A stretch of DNA of 44,222 nucleotides. Origin: JARKQH01 sp964631605 (lineage in GTDB: Bacteria; Verrucomicrobiota; Verrucomicrobiia; Limisphaerales; UBA8199). The stretch spans positions 1 through 44,222 of the forward strand of contig CAZVYG010000036.1 of assembly GCA_964631605.1 (NCBI GenBank), read 5' to 3'. The position numbers and the translations under genes were made by a program. Positions 8,278 through 17,272 of this stretch are shown one piece after another. The notes beneath the pieces are model-generated. The model was not told the DNA's origin, did not search any database, and worked only from the letters and a program-made list of their open reading frames with translations. Within the stretch, counting starts at the first letter, position 1, and each line of letters begins with the position of its first letter.

Positions 8278-11200
8278 GTGAGTCCTGTCCGCGTCATTCC
8301 CACTCGCTCGGGGTTTGAACTGCTGGCCGAAACCGCCGGCGAAAACGGAAACCTGGTCGTGACGCTTCGCGCGCCGGCGGGCCTTGACTGCCGGCTGCAT
8401 TGGGGTCTGCGGCCCGCCAACGCCTCCGGCTGGGAGGCACCGCCCGCCTCCGCCTGGCCCCCCGGCTCGCAGGCCGCCGGACCGCATGCGGTCCAATCTC
8501 CCTTCGTCCAGGCGCAGGGGCAGTCGCAGGTCATCCTTCGCCTGCCCCGCTCGAGCCCGCCCGCCCGTCTCGAGTTCGTGCTGTTCTTTCCACGCGAGAA
8601 TCGCTGGGACAACAACGGAGGCCGAAACTACGAGGTCCGGCTGGCCGCCGGGGAGGAAGCGGCCGCACCCTGCGCTTCCGGCGGTCTCGGCCCGCTGACG
8701 CCGCTGGCGGACGAGATCATCCGGGCAGAGACCACGCCGCATTCGTGGACGCTGATGCACCGGTTCAACCTCTGCCATGACCTGTTGGACCGGGCGCGGC
8801 AGCACGGGGCGGATGGGCTGGCGCTGCTCTACGTGTGGCTGCGCTTTTCGGCCATCCGGCAGCTCACCTGGCAGCGGAACTATAACACCAAGCCGCGCGA
8901 GCTGGCCCACGCCCAGGACCGCCTCACGCGGAAACTGGCCGAGGTGTATCGGGCCGATTCCTCCGCGCGGCCGCTGTTGCGCCTGATGCTGTCCACGGTG
9001 GGCCGCGGGGGCGAAGGGCAGCGGATCCGGGATGAGATTCTGAACATCATGCACCGGCACCATGTCAAGGAGGTGGCGGGGCATTTCCTCGAGGAATGGC
9101 ACCAGAAGCTGCATAATAACACCACGCCCGACGACGTGATCATCTGCGAGGCGTACCTCGAATTCCTGCGCAGTTACGGCAATCACGACCGCTTTTACCA
9201 GGTGTTGGAAGCGGGGGGCGTCACGCGCCAGCGGCTGGAAAGCTTCGAGCGGCCCATCCGCAGCCGGCCGGACTTCGTGCCCCACCTGCGCGATGGTTTG
9301 CTGCATGACTTTCACCACTTCCTGGGCATTCTCAAGGCCGCGCACTCGGGCACCGATTATGAAACCGCGCTGGAGGCGGCCCGCGGGGGTTTGGACGGCG
9401 GTTTTCAGCAGCACCTCGATTGGATTGCGCGGCACCGGCAGGACGACGGGCCGGGCCTGCTGCCGCTGGTGGCCGGCATTACCGACGCGCGGCGCCGCCT
9501 GGCCTCGTTGCTTGACCAGGACGGCAACGTGCGCGAGCTGCTTTACCTGGACCTCGCGCTGGAGCAGTTGCTGCGCGGCGCCATCGAGCGGAACCTCCAT
9601 TTGCGACCCGGGGGCGAAGCCCTGGCGGATCTGATTACGCCGGTGCTCGAGAATGTGGGGCTCTCGACGCCGCACATTGAATTGACGGCGTGCTGCCACC
9701 ATTGGCAGAGGCTGCAAACCCTCCCGCGATTCAACGCCGACTGGGCGCTGCATGCAAAATCCGTTGCCGACCGGGCGGGACGCGCCCTCAGCGGGCTGAT
9801 GGATGATGTTTACGCGCTGCTTCAGCCCAAAGCGGAATACCTCGGCAAAGGGTTTGCGGCGGAACCCTGGACCATTCAGTTGTTCAGCGAGGAGGTCGTT
9901 CGAGGCGGCAGCCTTGGATTCGTGCTCTCCATGCTGTTGCATCAACTGGACCCGCTGCTCCGGCAGGCGGCCCGGCTGGGCGCCTGGCAAATCATCAGCC
10001 GCGGCTCCGGCGCGGGCCGGGTGGAAGTCGTCGGAACACTTCGTGAGGTTCAGCACCAACGGTATGCTCGACCGGTGATCATCATCGCGGACCAGGTGGC
10101 CGGGGACGAGGAGATTCCCGAGAAGGTCACGGCGGTCATTGCGCCGGACGTCACCGACGTGGTGTCGCACGTCGCCGTTCGCGCCCGCAACGGCAACGTG
10201 TTGTTTGCCGCCTGCCACGATCGGGAGTTGTTCGAGCGCCTCAAGGCCCTGCGCGGACGCGAGGTGAGTCTGGAGCTGACGCCCGCGGGCGACATTCGCG
10301 TTGAAGAGGTGTCCCACGCGGGCGCCGGCCTGGCGCCAACCAGGCCCGTCCAGGTGCGGCTGGTCAAAAAGCAATTCAGCGATTACGTCATCACACCGGA
10401 CCGGTTCAGCGAGGCAACCGTCGGCGGCAAATCACTTCACCAGACCCAATTGCGGGGCCGGCTGCCCGACTGGGTGGCGCTCCCGGCCTCGGTCGCCATT
10501 CCCTTTGGCGTCTTCGAGCGGATTCTCGCCCACCCGCAGAACCGGCCGGTGGCTGAGCGCTACGCGCATGGTCTCGAGACAATTGGCAGGGAGTTCGAGC
10601 CGCCGCCAGGTGGATCACCGCAACGCGAAAACGCCGCGGCAGCGTCGGCAGCATCCCAGGTGCGCCTGCCGGCGGCGAAACCCGGGTCGGATGCGTCCGG
10701 GCCGGAGCGGGTACTGGCCGAGATTCGGGAGGCGGTGCTTTCACTGACCGCCCCCGAGGACTTCCGCCGGGCGCTATTGGACACCCTTGGGCGGGCGGGA
10801 TTGGCGGGTCCGGAGGCATGGGATCGCGTCTGGGCGGCGGTGAAGCGGGTCTGGGCTTCCAAATGGAATACCCGCGCCTGGTTAAGTCGCCGGAAGCTGG
10901 GCATGGCTGACGACGCGTTGTTCATGGCCGTGTTGATTCAGCAGGTCGTTCCCGCTGATTATGCGTTTGTCATCCACACCGTGAATCCCCAGACCAATGA
11001 CCCGCGCCAAGTCTTTGCCGAAGTGGTGCTGGGTCTGGGTGAAACGCTCGTGGGCAACTTTCCCGGGCGCGCCTTAAGCTTTGTTTACGACAAGCCCAGC
11101 GGCCAGCTCACCCTCTTGTCCTATCCCGGCAAGAGCCTCGGGCTGTACGGTGGCGGCCTCATTTTCCGCTCGGACTCGAATGGCGAAGACCTTGTCGGCC

Positions 11201-11439
11201 ATGCGGGCGCCGGCCTTTACGACAGTGTGTTGCTGGACCCGCCGCGACAGGTGATCCTGGATTACTCGCGGGAACCGCTCCTGTGGGATGAAGGCTTTCG
11301 CCGCGAGCTGCTGACCCGGATTGGACGCCTGGGGACCGAGGTGGAAAAGCTTTGCGGCGGCGCCCAGGACATCGAGGGCGCCCTTGCGCAAAACCGCTGC
11401 TGGCTGGTTCAGACCCGGCCGCAGGCCGGCGTCGCTTGA
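8278..11439 (+). CDS. Alpha-glucan, water dikinase (plant-type GWD)
   Basis: 1053 residues, GTG start. Residues about 20-122 look like one CBM45-type starch-binding domain (L-H-W-G..., W-E-A-P-P..., F-V-L-F-F-P-R-E-N-R-W). The central helical part carries G-R-G-G-E-G-Q-R-I-R-D-E-I at 242-254 and E-E-W-H-Q-K-L-H-N-N-T at 272-282, motifs I know from potato and Arabidopsis GWD1. The phosphohistidine domain has the acceptor His631 in S-H-V-A-V-R-A-R-N. The C-terminal nucleotide-binding domain (about 700-1053) has F-R-S-D-S-N-G-E-D-L, G-A-G-L-Y-D-S-V, Q-D-I-E-G and the closing Q-T-R-P-Q. GWD moves the beta-phosphate of ATP onto C6 glucosyl residues of alpha-glucan. Plant GWD1 has about 1,400 residues and two CBM45 domains, so this is a shorter form. 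Key residues look intact. Confidence 0.92.
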   Translation: MSPVRVIPTRSGFELLAETAGENGNLVVTLRAPAGLDCRLHWGLRPANASGWEAPPASAWPPGSQAAGPHAVQSPFVQAQGQSQVILRLPRSSPPARLEFVLFFPRENRWDNNGGRNYEVRLAAGEEAAAPCASGGLGPLTPLADEIIRAETTPHSWTLMHRFNLCHDLLDRARQHGADGLALLYVWLRFSAIRQLTWQRNYNTKPRELAHAQDRLTRKLAEVYRADSSARPLLRLMLSTVGRGGEGQRIRDEILNIMHRHHVKEVAGHFLEEWHQKLHNNTTPDDVIICEAYLEFLRSYGNHDRFYQVLEAGGVTRQRLESFERPIRSRPDFVPHLRDGLLHDFHHFLGILKAAHSGTDYETALEAARGGLDGGFQQHLDWIARHRQDDGPGLLPLVAGITDARRRLASLLDQDGNVRELLYLDLALEQLLRGAIERNLHLRPGGEALADLITPVLENVGLSTPHIELTACCHHWQRLQTLPRFNADWALHAKSVADRAGRALSGLMDDVYALLQPKAEYLGKGFAAEPWTIQLFSEEVVRGGSLGFVLSMLLHQLDPLLRQAARLGAWQIISRGSGAGRVEVVGTLREVQHQRYARPVIIIADQVAGDEEIPEKVTAVIAPDVTDVVSHVAVRARNGNVLFAACHDRELFERLKALRGREVSLELTPAGDIRVEEVSHAGAGLAPTRPVQVRLVKKQFSDYVITPDRFSEATVGGKSLHQTQLRGRLPDWVALPASVAIPFGVFERILAHPQNRPVAERYAHGLETIGREFEPPPGGSPQRENAAAASAASQVRLPAAKPGSDASGPERVLAEIREAVLSLTAPEDFRRALLDTLGRAGLAGPEAWDRVWAAVKRVWASKWNTRAWLSRRKLGMADDALFMAVLIQQVVPADYAFVIHTVNPQTNDPRQVFAEVVLGLGETLVGNFPGRALSFVYDKPSGQLTLLSYPGKSLGLYGGGLIFRSDSNGEDLVGHAGAGLYDSVLLDPPRQVILDYSREPLLWDEGFRRELLTRIGRLGTEVEKLCGGAQDIEGALAQNRCWLVQTRPQAGVA

Positions 11440-11451
11440 TCCCAGAGGGCC

Positions 11452-14400
11452 ATGATACGCATCGGTAATCAATCCTCTTTCGCCGCCGCCGGCCCCACCG
11501 AGCCGTTCGACTACGCTCTGGCAAACCGCTTCGACGCCTTCGAGTGGTTTCCGGACAAGAAGCCCGGGGGGGGGTGGGATGAGTCCGATTTGTTGCCTGC
11601 GATGCGGGGTCGAATTCGCCAGCAGGCCCGCGAAGCCGGGATACGGATGTCGGTCCATGCCCGCTGGCAAGCCAACCCTCTCCTGCCCGGGTCCGCTGCC
11701 TGGTTTGAAGCCGATTTGAATCTAGCCGGGGACCTGGGCGCGGAACTGCTCAATATCCATCTCCATCACGAACAGGGGCTGACGGCTTTTGTCGAAGCGA
11801 TTACGCCGCTGGCCCGGCAGGCGGCGGAGCGCGGCCTGAAACTGGCGATTGAAAACACGCCGCTGCATTCTCCCGATCAGTTTAACGAGCTGTTTGCCGC
11901 GTTGCGGGCCGCGCATGGACTGCCTTTCGACCAGCTCGGCATGTGCTTCGACATGGGCCACGCCAACTTGTGCGCCGCCACGCGGAACGATTACCTCGGG
12001 TTCCTGGACCGGCTGGCCCCCCACGTCCCCATCATCCACCTGCACCTCCACGAAAATTGGGGCGACGCCGATTCGCATCTTCCGCTGTTTACGGGCCCGT
12101 CGGCCAGCAGCGACGCAGGCATCCGCGGCCTGTTGGAACGGCTCGCGCGCCGGGGCTTTGCCGGCCTGGCGATTCTCGAGCAATGGCCGCAACCACCCGC
12201 GTTGCTTAACCGCGCCCGCGAGCGGTTGATTCAGCTCTGGCCCCGCGAGGCGCCTGCCGCCGTTCCCTCCCCCCCAAAGGCGGAGCCGCCTGAGCCGGAT
12301 GAAACCCCATCCGCCCCGCCTTCCCAACCCGCGGGTCGGTCCGGGGAGGCGTTCGTTGATTTGTTGATCGAAGGAGACCGGCGGGCGCGGAGTTGGCGCG
12401 AAAAATTGGAGGCCCTGCGCAGCCTGTTGTCGGGCGGATCCGAGCCGCTCGACGACGGGAAGCTGGCCGTGCTTGCGGTTTATCTCCGTTTTCTGCACCT
12501 GGGTCAAATCCCCTGCGCTGAAGATGGCCGGCATTTTCGGCCCGGCCATCACGCGCGCATCGCCCTGGAGATTCGGCAGGCGCTGGCGCGGCGGATCACG
12601 CCCGCGCAAGCGTGGTTGGTGCGAAAAATCCTTCCCTGGCTGCCTTCCTCGTCGCCCACCTTTCGGACCGCCGAGCCCCTGACGCGGATTCGGGAGATTG
12701 CCCACCGCAACGACGTTCCCGCCGAGCTCAAGCAGGAGATCAAGCACAGCCTCCAGAACAAGTTGCATCGTTGTGCCGGTCCGGAGGACCTGGCCACCTC
12801 GAGCGCATTGTTGGAGCGCATCACCGCACCCGGCGCGGGGTATCCGCCAGCGTTCGTGGATGAGTTCAAGCGGTTCCACGAGGAACTCGAGGAATTTTTC
12901 GGCGCGCGGTCGCTCCAGGCGCGGCTGCGGGCGCTGTTGCCGGAACTGGATCCCGAGGCGGCCTCGTTGGCCTTGCAGGTGTTGAACCGCCCGTCGAATT
13001 CGTCCCTGGCCGGGCAACTGGCCGTCCTCCGGGCCGTCACGAAACTTCGCGGGCATTTCTCGACCCGCTTGGAGGCGGCGGCGTCGGAAACGCAGGAGTT
13101 GTGGCTGGCGGATATTGGTCTGGAGGACTTCGCCTTCGTGGAATTAAGCCGGTTGATCAACCGGCTGGCCGATGGCCGGGAACTGCTGGACTGGCCAGCC
13201 TGGATCGAGGCAATGAGTTTGGCTTTGAACCACCTGTTGCTGAGCGGCATCGAACCGGGCGAATGCGCGGCGATCATCTCGGAAAGCCAGGCCTGGGACG
13301 CCGCCCTGAACCCGGGCAGCCGGGACGACCTCCTCCGCCTGAAAGCCACGGTGGACCGGGCCCGGCGGCTGGCGGAGGATTACCGCGACCAAATTCTCGG
13401 GCGATTTGCGGGGCCGGCGGAGTACTTGGGGCGGGCCCTGAATGTGCCGCCGAAGACCGTCCGCGCCTTCTGTGAAGGCGACATCCGCGCGCATGTCGTT
13501 TTTCAAATATCCAAATTGACCTCGGGACTTCGGCAACATCTTCGCGAGCGACTGGCGCTGCCCCCGTGGGACGTTCTTTCCGCCGGGACAGCCGAGGGCC
13601 GGCTTATCACCGCTTCCCGCCTCGAGGAACTTGAGCGCGCCGAAAAAACACCCGTGATTCTGCTGCTTCGCCAGGCGGCCGGGGACGAAGACATCCCGAG
13701 CGCGGTGCGGGGCTTGATCCTGGCGCACGACCTGCCGCATTTGTCCCACCTGGCCGTTCGGGCGCGGCAGGCCGGCGTTGTGCTGGCAACCTGTGCAGAG
13801 ACCGATCGCTTCGAGGAATTGGCCGCGTTGGCGGGCCGCGCCGTCCGACTGCACGCAGCCGAGGATACGGTGGACCTGACGCCGGCTGGGCCAACGGGCG
13901 CCGCCCCCAAACCTCGGCCCGCCCCGCCATTGGCGCCTGTCGCGCTCGAGTCGGAAGCCAACTGCCTTCCACTGGACCGTGCGACGGTTCAAAACGCAGG
14001 AGGAAAAGCCACCGGCTTGCGGCAACTGGCGGAACTGGCTTCGCGCAGCGACGCGGTTTTTCGCGTGCCGCAGACCCTGGTGGTTCCCTTTGGCGTCATG
14101 GACGCTAGCGTGGCCGGAACCGGCGGGCTGGCCGCCAAATATCATCACCTCGTTGAGGAATTGGCCGCCGCGGCAACCGCCGAGGCTGCCGATCGGCTGG
14201 CGCAGGAGCTGCGCGCGGTCGTTGGGCAGGTGCCCGTGCCCGAAGAAATCCTCGAGCGCGCCGCCCGGGAGTTCGGGGCTGGCGCCCGTCTGATGGTCCG
14301 CTCGAGCTCGAACGCGGAGGATTTGCCCGGACTGGCCGGAGCGGGCCTGTATGAGTCGGTGGCAAATGTGGCGCTGCCTGATCTGGCGGACGCGATTCGC

Positions 14401-14943
14401 CGGGTTTGGGCCTCGCTCTGGAGCCGGGCCGCGGTTCAGAGCCGTCGTGCAACCGGCATCCTCCCCTCCCAGGCGCGGATGGCGGTCGTGCTGCAACCCA
14501 CCCTGGCGCCGGACCTTTCCTTCGTGCTTCACACCGTTCATCCCATCACTCTCAATGAGCGCGAGGTGTATGTCGAAGCGACGGTCGGCCTGGGGGAGAC
14601 CCTGGTGTCCGGCGCGGCGCGCGGCTACCCCTACCGGCTGGTCTGCGACAAAGACTCCGGCGAGCACGTCATGCAAGCATTCGCCAATTTCAGCCGCGGA
14701 AGGTTTGCGGCGCCGCAGGGCGGTTTGGATTCCCGACTTTTGGATTATTCGCAAGTGCCCTTTTCGTGCGACGGGGAAATCCGGCGTCAGTTCGCCCGCC
14801 GAGTCGCCAAGATCAGCCGTGTGCTGGAGGAAGCGTTTGGTCACGCCCTGGACGTCGAGGGGGCGGTCGTGGGCGGCGAGTTTTGGCTGCTTCAGGCCCG
14901 GCCGCAGCAGGGCATCGGCCCGGGGGAGGAATCGCATGGGTAA
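11452..14943 (+). CDS. TIM-barrel domain fused to a phosphoglucan, water dikinase (PWD)-like enzyme
   Basis: 1163 residues in two parts. Residues 1 to about 265 are a xylose-isomerase-like TIM barrel (I-E-N-T-P at the fourth strand, F-D-M-G-H-A-N, H-L-H-L-H-E-N, L-E-Q-W). A Pro-rich linker follows to about 300. The rest is dikinase: Q435-N-K-L-H439 and P444-E-D-L, closely like the Q-N-K-L-H-R-N-A-G-P-E-D-L motif of plant PWD (GWD3) and distinct from the GWD1 version. His766 in L-S-H-L-A-V-R-A-R is the phosphohistidine, and the C-terminal ATP domain has V-R-S-S-S-N-A-E-D-L, R-V-W-A-S-L-W-S-R, L-S-F-V-L-H-T-V and Q-A-R-P-Q. Plant PWD phosphorylates C3 of glucan already phosphorylated by GWD and carries an N-terminal CBM20; here a TIM barrel stands in its place. 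It lies 12 bases after the GWD gene. Confidence 0.85.
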   Translation: MIRIGNQSSFAAAGPTEPFDYALANRFDAFEWFPDKKPGGGWDESDLLPAMRGRIRQQAREAGIRMSVHARWQANPLLPGSAAWFEADLNLAGDLGAELLNIHLHHEQGLTAFVEAITPLARQAAERGLKLAIENTPLHSPDQFNELFAALRAAHGLPFDQLGMCFDMGHANLCAATRNDYLGFLDRLAPHVPIIHLHLHENWGDADSHLPLFTGPSASSDAGIRGLLERLARRGFAGLAILEQWPQPPALLNRARERLIQLWPREAPAAVPSPPKAEPPEPDETPSAPPSQPAGRSGEAFVDLLIEGDRRARSWREKLEALRSLLSGGSEPLDDGKLAVLAVYLRFLHLGQIPCAEDGRHFRPGHHARIALEIRQALARRITPAQAWLVRKILPWLPSSSPTFRTAEPLTRIREIAHRNDVPAELKQEIKHSLQNKLHRCAGPEDLATSSALLERITAPGAGYPPAFVDEFKRFHEELEEFFGARSLQARLRALLPELDPEAASLALQVLNRPSNSSLAGQLAVLRAVTKLRGHFSTRLEAAASETQELWLADIGLEDFAFVELSRLINRLADGRELLDWPAWIEAMSLALNHLLLSGIEPGECAAIISESQAWDAALNPGSRDDLLRLKATVDRARRLAEDYRDQILGRFAGPAEYLGRALNVPPKTVRAFCEGDIRAHVVFQISKLTSGLRQHLRERLALPPWDVLSAGTAEGRLITASRLEELERAEKTPVILLLRQAAGDEDIPSAVRGLILAHDLPHLSHLAVRARQAGVVLATCAETDRFEELAALAGRAVRLHAAEDTVDLTPAGPTGAAPKPRPAPPLAPVALESEANCLPLDRATVQNAGGKATGLRQLAELASRSDAVFRVPQTLVVPFGVMDASVAGTGGLAAKYHHLVEELAAAATAEAADRLAQELRAVVGQVPVPEEILERAAREFGAGARLMVRSSSNAEDLPGLAGAGLYESVANVALPDLADAIRRVWASLWSRAAVQSRRATGILPSQARMAVVLQPTLAPDLSFVLHTVHPITLNEREVYVEATVGLGETLVSGAARGYPYRLVCDKDSGEHVMQAFANFSRGRFAAPQGGLDSRLLDYSQVPFSCDGEIRRQFARRVAKISRVLEEAFGHALDVEGAVVGGEFWLLQARPQQGIGPGEESHG

Positions 14944-16048
14944 GGGATTGACGCCATCGCCGAAAGTGCTGGGGCTGTTCGAGAAACGGATCGAGGGAGA
15001 CGATTGCCTGCTCGAGCTGGCACGACGGCGGTTTGCGGCGGCCGGCCTGGGCGCCGAATTGCATGCTGGAATGGCCGATCAGATCGAGTATTTGCTCCGC
15101 TTCCGCCCCACTCCCGAATCGCCAGTCGTGGTACACCTCCCGCGGGATTTTGAGCTGACACACGCCGGCTGCCGGCAACAGATTCTGGACTTGGCGAGGC
15201 GATTCGCCCCCAGCATCCATGGTTTCGTGATTCATGACCACCCGGATTTGCGGGGCCGGCCGGAAGCTTTCCGTGGCGCGGCCCAGGCCCTGAACTCGGG
15301 GCTGGCGGCCTTGAACGACGGTCCGCTGCTTTTCGTCGAATTCGCCGTGGGACTGGAACCTGAAGTCTTCGCCGGTTTTTTCCGTTCGATCCGGGAACTC
15401 GGCCGGGTGAGCGCATGCCTCGACACCGGACATGTCGGCATTTGGCAGGCGCGAAAAGCCTTCGCCGAAAAGTATCCGGGTCTGGACGTTTGCGCCCTGA
15501 AAACCCAGCCGGAACAATTGCCGCAATACCTGCCCGCGGTCGAGGAGGCAGTGGGAACCGCCCTGGGGGCGGTGCTCGATTTGCTGACCGCCCTCGGCGC
15601 GCTGGGCAAGCCGCTGCACTGCCACCTCCACGACGGCCACCCCCTGTCCCACTTCAGCCCCTTTGGCGTTTCGGATCATCTCAGCTTCTTGAGCGAGATT
15701 CCCCTGCCTCGAGAGGTTGAGGGACGCCGGTCAGTGCCGCCGATGTTTGGTCCGGCGGGGCTTAAGAGCATCCTGGAACGGGCCTTGGAATGTGTCGGCC
15801 CGACGCAACTTTCCCTCACCCTGGAGATTCATCCCACCTTCCAGCGCAAGCCGCTGGGGGAGGCGGCTTCGTTGTTCGCCCATTGGACGGACAAAACCAA
15901 CGCGGAAAAAATGAACCATTGGGTGGAGACGCTGACCCAAAACGCCCGGCTTGTCGCTGAAGCATGCGCGCCGGCCCCGGCTTTCTTGAGCCGGAACGGT
16001 CCGCCGGCTTCCGCGCGGCGCGACGACTCCAACCCACCCTCAAACTAA
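14936..16048 (+). CDS. Xylose-isomerase-like TIM-barrel protein of the glucan operon
   Basis: 370 residues from ATG 14936, chosen because G-G-G-G-G-A-G-G-A (14922-14930) is an excellent Shine-Dalgarno at the right spacing and because the gene then overlaps the preceding stop by 8 bases. Recognisable barrel strands are V-V-V-H-L-P, V-I-H-D-H-P, F-V-E-F, C-L-D-T-G-H-V-G, H-C-H-L-H-D-G-H-P and L-T-L-E-I-H-P. These match the metal-binding architecture of sugar isomerases and AP endonuclease 2. No signal peptide, so it is cytoplasmic. It follows a protein whose N-terminus has the same type of fold, so the operon holds two such barrels next to two dikinases. The likely substrate is a sugar or sugar phosphate released from glucan; that is inference. 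Confidence 0.75.
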   Translation: MGKGLTPSPKVLGLFEKRIEGDDCLLELARRRFAAAGLGAELHAGMADQIEYLLRFRPTPESPVVVHLPRDFELTHAGCRQQILDLARRFAPSIHGFVIHDHPDLRGRPEAFRGAAQALNSGLAALNDGPLLFVEFAVGLEPEVFAGFFRSIRELGRVSACLDTGHVGIWQARKAFAEKYPGLDVCALKTQPEQLPQYLPAVEEAVGTALGAVLDLLTALGALGKPLHCHLHDGHPLSHFSPFGVSDHLSFLSEIPLPREVEGRRSVPPMFGPAGLKSILERALECVGPTQLSLTLEIHPTFQRKPLGEAASLFAHWTDKTNAEKMNHWVETLTQNARLVAEACAPAPAFLSRNGPPASARRDDSNPPSN

Positions 16049-16060
16049 CAATTACCTCGT

Positions 16061-17233
16061 ATGGCCACCGTCTATCACGCGCTTGTCCTCAACCTGCATC
16101 AACCGGCTGGCAACCTGGAAACGCTGCTTGCCAGCAACGAATGGGAAGCAAAGGAAATCCTCTACGCGCTGGATCGCATCCCGAGATCCTTGTGGGAGTT
16201 CGAGGATACCGGCCGGGTGCACCTTTCGCTTTCGGGCACGTTACTGGAAACGCTTTCCAATCCCGCCTTTCAGGAGCGGGTTTATGGCATCGTAAAGTGC
16301 GGAGATTTGCTGTGGCACCTGCAGAACCGCCGCCTGTTCCGGATTCTGGGCACGGGCTATTATCACCCGGTGCTGCCGCTGATTCCCCCGGCGGACTGGG
16401 CGGCGCACCTGGAGCGCTGGCAGGGGATTGCCTCCCATCTTTTCTGGAGGAAAGACTTTGCCGGGTTCTGGCCGCCGGAGATGGGCTTTTGCATGGAGCT
16501 GATTCCCTTGCTGCGGCGGCTGGGGCATCGCTATGTCATCGTGGACAGCGAACACGTGGAACCGCTCACGCCGATGCGCTGGGAGGAAATCCGCTACCGG
16601 CCGCACCTGGCCCGGCATGGGGATGCGGAAATCACGGTCATCGTCCGCGACCGCGAGCTGTCCTACGCGCAGGAATCCGGCATGGACCACGGCTGGTTCA
16701 TGTACGAGGTGCATGAGCGGACTAAACATTGCGACTTCCCGCCGCTGGTCACGACCTGCACCGACGGCGACAACGGCGGCTGGTTCCGGAACTCCTCCCA
16801 TCGCGGCAACTTCTGGGGCGTCTTTTACCAGCCGCTGCTCGAAACGGTTCGCCGCGGCGAGACCGAGGTGAAGCCCACGTTCATCGAAGATTACCTGGAC
16901 CAATACGGCGCGCAGGGCGAAGTGCGGGTGCGCACGGCGGCCTGGAACACCGGCTGGCACTCCGGCATCGGGTTCACGCAGTGGACCGGGTCGCAGGCGC
17001 AAAAAGACGCGCTGCGGCGCGTCCACGAAACCAGCCAGGCGCTGCACGAGGCGCTGCGGCGGGCCGGCCCGCCCACCGCTGAAAACGCGGAGACCCATCG
17101 CCGGCTCGCCGAGGCCCAGTGGCGCCTGTTGCGCGCCGAGACGAGCTGCAATTTCTTCTGGGGGGAAGCGTGGGTATCCCGCTGCCATCAGGACCTCGAC
17201 GCCGCCTGGACCTGTCTTCAGCCCCCCGCGTAA
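16061..17233 (+). CDS. GH57 family glycoside hydrolase / glucanotransferase
   Basis: 390 residues with no signal peptide. The first GH57 conserved region is L-N-L-H-Q-P near the N-terminus. The nucleophile region reads F-W-P-P-E140-M-G-F, and the acid/base region reads T-C-T-D235-G-D-N-G-G-W. GH57 enzymes are retaining alpha-glucan-active enzymes: amylase, 4-alpha-glucanotransferase, amylopullulanase or 1,4-alpha-glucan branching enzyme. At 390 residues it is close to the bare catalytic barrel plus a short helical end, shorter than the roughly 520-residue branching enzymes. It starts 12 bases after the TIM-barrel gene, as part of the glycogen operon. Which activity it has cannot be settled by eye; hydrolysis or transfer on glycogen branches is the reasonable reading. 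Confidence 0.85.
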   Translation: MATVYHALVLNLHQPAGNLETLLASNEWEAKEILYALDRIPRSLWEFEDTGRVHLSLSGTLLETLSNPAFQERVYGIVKCGDLLWHLQNRRLFRILGTGYYHPVLPLIPPADWAAHLERWQGIASHLFWRKDFAGFWPPEMGFCMELIPLLRRLGHRYVIVDSEHVEPLTPMRWEEIRYRPHLARHGDAEITVIVRDRELSYAQESGMDHGWFMYEVHERTKHCDFPPLVTTCTDGDNGGWFRNSSHRGNFWGVFYQPLLETVRRGETEVKPTFIEDYLDQYGAQGEVRVRTAAWNTGWHSGIGFTQWTGSQAQKDALRRVHETSQALHEALRRAGPPTAENAETHRRLAEAQWRLLRAETSCNFFWGEAWVSRCHQDLDAAWTCLQPPA

Positions 17234-17272
17234 CTCCGTGACATTCCCCAGGCACCATTTGATCGTCAAGCC

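Noticed and set aside
6787..10374. A 1195-codon open frame on the minus strand
   Set aside because: It lies opposite glgA and the GWD gene, both identified by conserved motifs. Its sequence is a G+C-driven antisense shadow with no recognisable family.
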